IMG/VR virus record: IMGVR_UViG_3300035179_000068
Coordinates: 1 to 22,237 of that record
DNA length: 22,237 nucleotides
Direction: 5' to 3' (one strand)
DNA from: a virus
Shown here: positions 6,293 through 11,219 of the stretch, one piece after another
Layout: every line of letters begins with the position of its first letter
How positions within the stretch are numbered: position 1 is the first letter of the stretch
Position numbers and translations under genes: made by a program
The notes under the pieces: generated by a model
Databases searched by the model: none
What the model saw: only the letters and a program-made list of their open reading frames with translations
Told to the model about the DNA's origin: nothing

Positions 6293-7179
6293 AAAGTTGG
6301 CCTCGTTCCTAGGAAGGCGGCCGCGACGTTCACGACCTGCTGCAAGGAGTCGGGCTGGAAGGCCATTAGCTTGCCTGCCAGATCCATGTAGGCCTTTCGT
6401 AGCTCCAACTCGGTTGCTGTTGTCAGGGGCGGCGCGGAGCAGGCAGCCACTACCTTGCAGACCTCCTCCCACTCGGCGTCGGTGGCATGGTGGATGGTAT
6501 AGAATTGGAAACCCTGTATGAGGCCACCGTAGACTTTCAACAACTCGGCCTGTCGGCTGATACCGAATGGCCCCATCGCATGGATCTGGCCCGAACCCTT
6601 GGGGTACTCCCAGGAGTAGGATTGAAGCGTTGGGAAGACCGGCAGGTGCCGGAAGTCCTTGTTCCAGAGACAGTCGGCGATGCCCTCCTCGATGTAGCCG
6701 CCGGGCTGAGAGGGGCGGAAGGCTCCGGGGTATATCATCGGCATGATGCCGTTGCACCTCTCCAACATGACCTGCTGGTAGGGGTGGCTGAGGCGGTCGC
6801 CGCGGGTGTCGATGGAGGCATAGAGCGGTGCTCCAGAGTGGCGGATGCGGAATGTGTCGATGAGGCGCTCCATCGCCGGGCCGGTTGCCGTGGCTGGACC
6901 CCAACCACCGCCCTCTTCGGCGTTGATGACGGCAAAACAGGCGCCCGCATCTACGGCGTCGGCCAACTTGTTGCCCTCACTAATAGGGCTGTCGGCGTAG
7001 GCGAACCGCTCCGTGGCCCACCGGATGCCGGCAGCGGCGTAGGCTTTCTCCGCTTCTGGCAACCCATATTTGACGATGACGCCCTCCAACTTGGCACGTT
7101 GTGCGCGCTCGACGCACTTGGCCAGAGGTAGGGTGTTGTACTGGTTGTGCCAGGCCCAGATGCCTGCTGCGGTGGTCAT
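6289..7179 (-). CDS. TIM-barrel glycosidase-like protein, possible endolysin
   Basis: The 296-residue protein begins AAGIWAWHNQYN and alternates short hydrophobic strands with helices: GVIVKYG (strand 2), AGIRWATERFAYAD, ACFAVINAEEG (strand 4, with adjacent acidic residues), PLYASIDTRGD, GIMPMIYPGAF, PVFPTLQSYS and GFQFYTIHHAT. This is the rhythm of a beta/alpha barrel and resembles GH25-like lysozymes and related phage lysins, where a Glu/Asp pair at the strand 4 end is catalytic (here the INAEE segment near residue 90). A cell-wall lytic role is inferred and not proved; other barrel hydrolases are possible. There is no signal peptide. An AAAGGAG ribosome binding site precedes ATG 7179. Confidence 0.5.
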   Translation of the reverse strand: MTTAAGIWAWHNQYNTLPLAKCVERAQRAKLEGVIVKYGLPEAEKAYAAAGIRWATERFAYADSPISEGNKLADAVDAGACFAVINAEEGGGWGPATATGPAMERLIDTFRIRHSGAPLYASIDTRGDRLSHPYQQVMLERCNGIMPMIYPGAFRPSQPGGYIEEGIADCLWNKDFRHLPVFPTLQSYSWEYPKGSGQIHAMGPFGISRQAELLKVYGGLIQGFQFYTIHHATDAEWEEVCKVVAACSAPPLTTATELELRKAYMDLAGKLMAFQPDSLQQVVNVAAAFLGTRPTL

Positions 7180-7191
7180 CGGTGGTCTCCT

Positions 7192-7644
7192 TTAGATGTA
7201 GGGTCCCCCGAGGACGGCCAGGACATGGATCGCTGCCTCCAGGTCATGGACGATCAGGGATGCCGCCCTACGGACGAATGGGTGGTCATGGATGTTGCCC
7301 TTCTCCAGTATGACCAGGACGTACTTGCCCAAGTCGCGGCCCAACTGGATCTCCATCACCGTACCCAGGCTCACCCTGTTGTCCGTGTGGAGCAGGTTGG
7401 CCAGGAGCACGTCGCACTGGGTAATATCGAAGGTGTCGCGTCCATAGATGCCTTCGGTTGAGGACAGCGGGTTATCTTCATAGGCGTCGCGGATGACCCG
7501 TTCTTCGGACAAGAACTCCTTGCCGCGCATGGGGTCGGCTACCCGATGCCCCAAATCTTCGAGGGCGAGGCGTATCTCCTCACGCCAGGCCGTAGCCCTG
7601 TGGTAGCTCAGGCCCCGGATCGGGCCGGCCAGGTAGATTTTCAC
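7192..7644 (-). CDS. Nucleoside 2-deoxyribosyltransferase-like protein
   Basis: The N-terminus MKIYLAGPIRG, the segment RVADPMRG near residue 35-41, YGRDTFDITQCDVLLANL (67-84) and VSLGTVMEIQLGRDLGK (91-107) follow the nucleoside 2-deoxyribosyltransferase/DUF4406 pattern. Glu98 is in the position of the nucleophile that attacks the deoxyribose C1', and Asp70 and Asp78 are in the region of substrate contacts. Family members exchange bases on deoxynucleosides or hydrolyse deoxynucleotide glycosidic bonds. In a phage this would change the nucleotide pool. It is coupled to the upstream small gene by an ATGA overlap and lies in a block with a DUF1599-like protein and a DNA methyltransferase. Family call is good; exact reaction is not predictable. 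Confidence 0.65.
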   Translation of the reverse strand: MKIYLAGPIRGLSYHRATAWREEIRLALEDLGHRVADPMRGKEFLSEERVIRDAYEDNPLSSTEGIYGRDTFDITQCDVLLANLLHTDNRVSLGTVMEIQLGRDLGKYVLVILEKGNIHDHPFVRRAASLIVHDLEAAIHVLAVLGGPYI

Positions 7645-7856
7645 GGCTGGTTTTCCTCCCCAGGCTCCTCTTCATGCAATATCTCCCGTAACCCACGGAG
7701 GAGGCGCATACCACATAGGCGGAAGCCGGAGTCAACAATCAGCCGTAGGATGACCTCTCGGATCCAGGGGTGAGTTGGGATGCCATCCACCAGCACGACG
7801 ACCTCTTCGGGGGCCTGTATCTCCGGGTGGGGATGTGCTATTAGTTCCTGGTTCAT
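7641..7856 (-). CDS. Hypothetical protein (71 aa)
   Basis: The gene is delimited by ATGA overlaps with both neighbours (7853-7856 and 7641-7644). The protein starts with an acidic, Pro-rich segment, has a hydrophobic strand (EVVVLVDG), then a helical Leu/Arg-rich part (REVILRLIVDSGFRLCGMRLLRGLREIL), and ends in an acidic tail (EEEPGEE). There is one Cys and no recognisable motif. It may be an accessory of the adjacent deoxyribosyltransferase-like or DUF1599-like protein, but only position suggests it. Confidence 0.65.
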   Translation of the reverse strand: MNQELIAHPHPEIQAPEEVVVLVDGIPTHPWIREVILRLIVDSGFRLCGMRLLRGLREILHEEEPGEENQP

Positions 7857-8185
7857 GGCTGGTGTTCCTCCAGGCCCAGTGTCTTTTCCTCAAATAGGAT
7901 CAAGGCGATGAGGGCATAAATGGCCATGTCGAGCAGGGAGTCCTGCACCGACTCGTTCTTCAGAACCCCGTTGGCGATGAACGACTTGATCCGCGTCACC
8001 TTGTCATTGAGGCGGATCACTGCCCCCACCCAGGGCTCCACGCCGAACTCCTGGCTGGCCCGCAGGTTGGCGAAGGGATCGTGTCCTTGGCCATAGTCGG
8101 CCTGTTTTGCCGCGTGTAATTCGGCGATCTGTCGCAACTTCTCTAGGAAGCGGCGGTCGCCGCCGTATTCCTCGAAGGTACACAT
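7853..8185 (-). CDS. DUF1599 / Nmad1-like nucleotide-modification-associated protein
   Basis: The start at ATG 8185 (MCTFEEYGGDRR) is preceded by ACGGAGGGAGAGA, one of four copies of this leader in the window, so I reject the longer frame to 8320 that reads into the methyltransferase gene. The 110-residue protein is all helical. AAKQADYGQGHDPFANL, then VIRLNDKVTRIKSF and ESVQDSLLDMAIYALIALILFEE match the DUF1599 (nucleotide modification associated domain 1) pattern: a K-x-x-DYG segment, an RL-x-DK-x-x-R helix, and an ED-x-LLD-x-A-Y helix. The fold is related to MazG-like nucleotide pyrophosphatases. It overlaps the methyltransferase 3' end by 43 bases. A role in nucleotide or DNA base modification is inferred from the family name and the neighbours. 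Confidence 0.65.
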   Translation of the reverse strand: MCTFEEYGGDRRFLEKLRQIAELHAAKQADYGQGHDPFANLRASQEFGVEPWVGAVIRLNDKVTRIKSFIANGVLKNESVQDSLLDMAIYALIALILFEEKTLGLEEHQP

Positions 8186-9294
8186 TCTCTCCCTCCGTAA
8201 AGCTCTTGGTGGGCAGATAGGAGTCGCCGCCCGATCCACTCCACCACGTTCACCGTCATGGCATCCCCAAGGGCGGCGTATCGCCTGCCATCGGGGCACC
8301 GTGGACATGGGTCCAGCCATCGGGGAACGCCTGTAGCCTCTCGCACTCCGTCGGGGTCAGTCGGCGCACAGACATAGGGCACACGCTGGCCACCCTTGCC
8401 GTCCCCATAGGAGGCTCGCAGGTTAGGTTTGTCAAAGGTTCTCGATTCGCCTCCCCGGCTTCGGCTTTCAAGGACGACATTCCCCTCGTCTCCGTGGCTG
8501 TCGCTCCCTCCCCAGCGGTTGGAGCACAGGGGTTGGGCGATGGCGTGCAGTCCTTCCTGGTCGAGCGTCGGCGCTGTATCTGACTTGAAGGCTCCGAGTG
8601 TATTGGCTCCCGATTCTGCACTTCGGAATCCAGTAAGGACGTAGGTTTCGTTGTCGAGGTCATTTCTACGTCCGCCAAAGCTAGTAGTGCTTGCTCCAAG
8701 CGGGGCGGCAACTTCTTCCCCCGCCTTTCCGCCCGTCTCAGAATCCCCGCCGCCGCCTTCGGGCTCAAAGAGTATTTCGGGTGGGCATGGGGCTCCAAGA
8801 TGTCCGACAATGTAGATACGGCGGCGTCTCTGGGGGACTCCGAAATACTGGCTGTCCAGCACTCGCCACGCCAAGCCATACCCGAGGTCGGAAAACGCTT
8901 CGAGGACGATGCCCATGTCTTGACCTTTGTGCGAAGACAGGAGACCAGGAACGTTCTCGACAAGCAGCCATCGGGGCCGGAGTAGTGAGACCACACGGGC
9001 GAACTCGAAGAATAGTCCGCTTCTCTCGCCAGCGAGTCCCTGCCGTTTACCTGCAACAGAGAGATCTTGGCAGGGGAAGCCGCCGATGATGAGGTCAACG
9101 TGGGCCTCCTCTAGGCAATCCGTAGGGGGCCATGTCCGTACATCGTCCCACCGAGGCATGTCCGGCCAGTGCCGCTCCAGAATCTTTCGTCGCCAAGGGT
9201 CTATCTCCACCTGCCACAGACATGACCAGCCCGCCCGTTCCAGTCCGAGATCTCCGCCGCCGATCCCCGCAAACAGGGAGCCGAAGCGCGGCAT
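8143..9294 (-). CDS. C5-cytosine DNA methyltransferase (Dcm-type), motif IX out of frame
   Basis: Motif I (SLFAGIGGGDLGLERAGW), motif IV with catalytic Cys75 (GGFPCQDLS), motif VI (LVENV, 111-115), motif VIII (QRRRRIYIV, 155-163) and motif X (RRYAALGDAMTVNVVEW) are all in the 383-residue frame. The enzyme would transfer methyl from S-adenosylmethionine to C5 of cytosine. Between VIII and X lies a Gly/Ser-rich target-recognition region. Motif IX (RRLTPTECERLQAFPDGWT) is absent from this frame but perfectly preserved in the overlapping minus-strand frame at about 8306-8366. A shift of +1 near 8364-8375 and -1 at the G4 run 8293-8296 (C4 on the coding strand) would restore it. The gene may be damaged, frameshifted in translation, or affected by assembly indels. 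Phage copies usually protect DNA against host restriction. Confidence 0.85.
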   Translation of the reverse strand: MPRFGSLFAGIGGGDLGLERAGWSCLWQVEIDPWRRKILERHWPDMPRWDDVRTWPPTDCLEEAHVDLIIGGFPCQDLSVAGKRQGLAGERSGLFFEFARVVSLLRPRWLLVENVPGLLSSHKGQDMGIVLEAFSDLGYGLAWRVLDSQYFGVPQRRRRIYIVGHLGAPCPPEILFEPEGGGGDSETGGKAGEEVAAPLGASTTSFGGRRNDLDNETYVLTGFRSAESGANTLGAFKSDTAPTLDQEGLHAIAQPLCSNRWGGSDSHGDEGNVVLESRSRGGESRTFDKPNLRASYGDGKGGQRVPYVCAPTDPDGVREATGVPRWLDPCPRCPDGRRYAALGDAMTVNVVEWIGRRLLSAHQELYGGRECVPSRNTAATAAS

Positions 9295-9480
9295 CTACGG
9301 TGTGTGCGTCTCCAAGACCTTCCGGCCTAGGAAACTGACCGTCCAGCCCCAGCCCTTGGCGGTCCAGACATTCAGGGGCCCGAGCTGAAACTCGAAGCCA
9401 GCCTCGTCCTCCGTCCAGTCGAGATTGAGCCCCAGGCCGAAGGTGTTGTAGCCCACCGTAGTAAATAAAGAGATCCTCAC
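9295..9480 (-). CDS. Small hypothetical protein (61 aa), GTG start
   Basis: GTG at 9480 is preceded by GGAGGGGAGAGAC, a strong ribosome binding site. The short protein is rich in aromatic residues and glycine (LGPLNVWTAKGWGWTVSFLGRKV) and its alternating pattern suggests a beta-rich fold; no membrane segment is likely. Its TAG abuts the methyltransferase start. The upstream gap (9481-9564) contains three 12-base direct repeats that could control this gene and the methyltransferase. No family is recognised. Confidence 0.6.
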   Translation of the reverse strand: MRISLFTTVGYNTFGLGLNLDWTEDEAGFEFQLGPLNVWTAKGWGWTVSFLGRKVLETHTP

Positions 9481-9514
9481 GTCTCTCCCCTCCTGTTGGT
9501 TTGATTTTTCCTCA

Positions 9515-9561
9515 CCCTACCAGACCCCACCAGACCAGATCTTGCCTAACCCCACCAGACC
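9515..9561. repeat. Three 12-bp direct repeats, GGTCTGGTGGGG on minus strand
   Basis: Copies at 9515-9526 (one mismatch, GGTCTGGTAGGG), 9525-9536 and 9550-9561. The first two are 10 bases apart and share two bases; the third is 25 bases further on. The spacings are close to one and two-and-a-half helical turns. They fill the gap between the metallophosphoesterase stop and the small GTG-start gene, upstream of the methyltransferase in the direction of transcription. A protein-binding operator is a reasonable guess; no clear -10/-35 pair was found. Confidence 0.6.
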
Positions 9562-9564
9562 ACA

Positions 9565-10398
9565 TTAAGCACTTACGAAAATGTCCCGGCGCCAGCCCCA
9601 GTCCTCCCGCACGACTTCTGCCGTTATGAGGAGCCCGCCGGTGGGGATGGGCCGGAGCATGTGTTTCTCGATGTAGCCCCCTTGTGGCCGGCCCTCAAAG
9701 TTGGAGCCCTGTTCCCAGCCTTTAAGCCATCCGCCGGTGAAGCCGATGACGATTGTCTGGTGCCGCAGTTTCAGCGTGTCGTCCTCGGCATCATGGATCC
9801 AACACAGGCGATCCTCTGGGATTCCAAACTTGCGGTGGTTGTGGCCCACGATGTAGATGTCCGCGTCATGGCCCAGGACCATGCGCTCCAGCCGCGGGAT
9901 GGACCCGCCGGTAGTTTGGGCGGAACCTGCGCCGTGATGGACGAAGACCCGTATCGGCAGGGGTGCATCGGCCAAATAGATGAAGAGCATGGCCGCGTCG
10001 CCCAGGAAATCGCACCCCAGCCTCCCCGCGAGGTACTGGTCGCACGTCCGGGCATAGTCCACATGTTCATAGTGGTGGCCCTGCACGAGTCCCAGCCACC
10101 GGCCATTCGAGGGGCGGAGCGCCTCATCGTACAGGCGATCCGTGATGTCCTGTACGGCGTTCTCGATTAGCTCCTGGGAGGAGTCATAGAGTGCCGCCTG
10201 CCGCAGGCGTGTCCTATTCGAGGGAGAGGCGAAGTCGATGTAGTCCCCTGCGCCGACGAAGCGCCAGTGGTGCCGAACACCATATTGGACGTGGGCCGCG
10301 AGCTTGTTTACGTCACACCCCGGTTGCCCAAATTGGATGTCCGAGATGGGGGCCAGATACAACTTTTTCTCTGGCAGACGGATGATTCGCCCTTCCAT
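9565..10398 (-). CDS. Calcineurin-like metallophosphoesterase
   Basis: The 277-residue protein has the ordered metal-binding motifs of the calcineurin-like phosphoesterase fold: ISDIQFG (Asp20, with Gln22 where the usual D-x-H has His), GAGDYIDF (Asp52), QGHHYEH (107-112 region, replacing GNHE), VHHGAG (His154) and IVGHNHRK (185-190). Such enzymes hydrolyse phosphodiesters in nucleotides or nucleic acids with two metal ions. The D-x-Q substitution and GHHYE variant mean that metal site geometry may differ from standard enzymes. The ATG is preceded by AGGGAGG. The upstream gap holds the CCNNG pentamer arrays. In phages such proteins are found near replication genes as nucleases or phosphatases; substrate is unknown. 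Confidence 0.8.
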   Translation of the reverse strand: MEGRIIRLPEKKLYLAPISDIQFGQPGCDVNKLAAHVQYGVRHHWRFVGAGDYIDFASPSNRTRLRQAALYDSSQELIENAVQDITDRLYDEALRPSNGRWLGLVQGHHYEHVDYARTCDQYLAGRLGCDFLGDAAMLFIYLADAPLPIRVFVHHGAGSAQTTGGSIPRLERMVLGHDADIYIVGHNHRKFGIPEDRLCWIHDAEDDTLKLRHQTIVIGFTGGWLKGWEQGSNFEGRPQGGYIEKHMLRPIPTGGLLITAEVVREDWGWRRDIFVSA

Positions 10399-10425
10399 GG
10401 ATGCCTCCCTTGGTGTGGGTTATTA

Positions 10426-10547
10426 CCCTGCCCTGCCTCGCCCTGCCCTGCCCCGCCCTGCCATGCCGTGCCTCGGTAGGCTTATGGGGTTATAGTTTGT
10501 TACCCTGCCCTGCCTCGCCTTGCCATGCCGAGCCATGCCACGCCACG
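10426..10547. repeat. Two tandem arrays of a CCNNG pentamer flanking an AT-rich spacer
   Basis: Array 1 (10426-10475) has ten consecutive 5-bp units and array 2 (10503-10547) has nine; every unit fits CCNNG with CCCTG the commonest. The first three units (CCCTG, CCCTG, CCTCG) are identical in both arrays, suggesting duplication. The spacer 10476-10502 is relatively AT-rich and contains GTTATA (TATAAC on the minus strand). The whole lies between the 201-aa gene and the metallophosphoesterase, in the longest intergenic gap of the window (10399-10552). The strict 5-base phase, half a helical turn, is unlike ordinary GC-rich background. Function is unknown: operator, origin or structured leader are options. 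Confidence 0.75.
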
Positions 10548-10552
10548 CTAGA

Positions 10553-11158
10553 CTATTCGCGGACGATCTCCGCGACGAAGCGACCGAACCAGCCGCCACG
10601 GGCTGGCCGGTAGTCACCGATACCAACAATCTCTCCAGCAAGCTGGAGGAAGTTCAGGATTTGCTCAGAGGAGATCAACTTTGGGGTGTAATGTATGGTC
10701 CAGGTGAGCGTCCACGGGCAGTTGATCCGCGGCCGTGCCCGCAGCACGCTTTGGCGCTGAACCACGACCCGCTGGATGTCGATCACATAGTCGCGGATGG
10801 GCTTCCCATCCCCGTTTCGGAGAGGGAGCCGCTCTTCCTCAAACCGGAGTCCACCGGCAAGAACCCGTCGGGCGGCGAGTTTGCCGAACCTATGTCCGCT
10901 CGCTACCTCGATGAGAGCGGCACGGGGCCACTTGGATGGGACATAGAGGCTCCCGTCATCATTACGGTAAGCCCCATCCTCGGCTTCGTCTTCGGGTGTG
11001 GGGATTTCGTTTACGTGCCGGGTCCTGCGTACTTTATAGGCGGCCGGCGAATGCTGTAGTAGAGGGGATGTTCCGGTGATCCGGAATGTTACTTCTTCGA
11101 GGCCATTGGTCTGTTCGTGGGTAGCTGTCGCGCTACCGCGCGGGCGAGGTGTGCCCAC
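10553..11158 (-). CDS. Phage protein of unknown function with GIGDYRP signature (201 aa)
   Basis: GTG at 11158 is preceded by GGGAGAGAG. The protein starts its recognisable part with VTFRITGTSPLLQHSP (about residues 23-38). A charged linker follows (IPTPEDEAE), then DGSLYVPSKWPRAALIEVA, a VVVQRQSVLRARPRI segment, and the C-terminal EQILNFLQLAGEIVG followed by GIGDYRPARGGWFGRF. I recognise this overall pattern from hypothetical proteins of other tailed phages, usually near replication genes, but no established function is known to me. The alternating strand pattern and the Gly-rich tail resemble RAMP/RRM-type folds, which is a weak inference. It lies just downstream of the UDG-PolA gene, with a 61-base gap containing a stem-loop. 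Confidence 0.75.
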   Translation of the reverse strand: MGTPRPRGSATATHEQTNGLEEVTFRITGTSPLLQHSPAAYKVRRTRHVNEIPTPEDEAEDGAYRNDDGSLYVPSKWPRAALIEVASGHRFGKLAARRVLAGGLRFEEERLPLRNGDGKPIRDYVIDIQRVVVQRQSVLRARPRINCPWTLTWTIHYTPKLISSEQILNFLQLAGEIVGIGDYRPARGGWFGRFVAEIVRE

Positions 11159-11187
11159 CTTCTCTCTCCCTTCGCTTGATGCCGGAT

Positions 11188-11211
11188 CCTGACGCCTCGC
11201 CGCTCGTCAGG
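11188..11211 (-). other. Stem-loop between polymerase and downstream gene
   Basis: CCTGACG at 11188-11194 pairs with CGTCAGG at 11205-11211, a perfect 7-bp stem with a 10-base loop, in the 61-base gap after the polymerase stop. There is no T-run on either side, so it is not a standard intrinsic terminator. It may be a weak attenuator or a transcript-stabilising element. Confidence 0.4.
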
Positions 11212-11219
11212 TGGCCTTC

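Noticed and set aside
6293-6904. N-terminal extension of the HTH protein to 6904
   Set aside because: It reads through the well-supported barrel protein gene on the same strand in another frame, and the ATGA overlap at 6289-6292 gives a natural start.
6487-7131. 214-residue plus-strand ORF opposite the barrel protein
   Set aside because: Antisense shadow without domain or start signal; the minus-strand gene has strand/helix pattern and a ribosome binding site.
10489-10494. Promoter with TATAAC -10 on the minus strand between the CCNNG arrays
   Set aside because: No -35-like hexamer at a suitable distance; the upstream position is occupied by array sequence.
10426-10547. CRISPR array
   Set aside because: Units are 5 bp and contiguous, with no spacers or long direct repeats.
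11188-11211. Intrinsic terminator after the polymerase gene
   Set aside because: The 7-bp stem is real but no T-run follows on either strand; listed as a stem-loop only.
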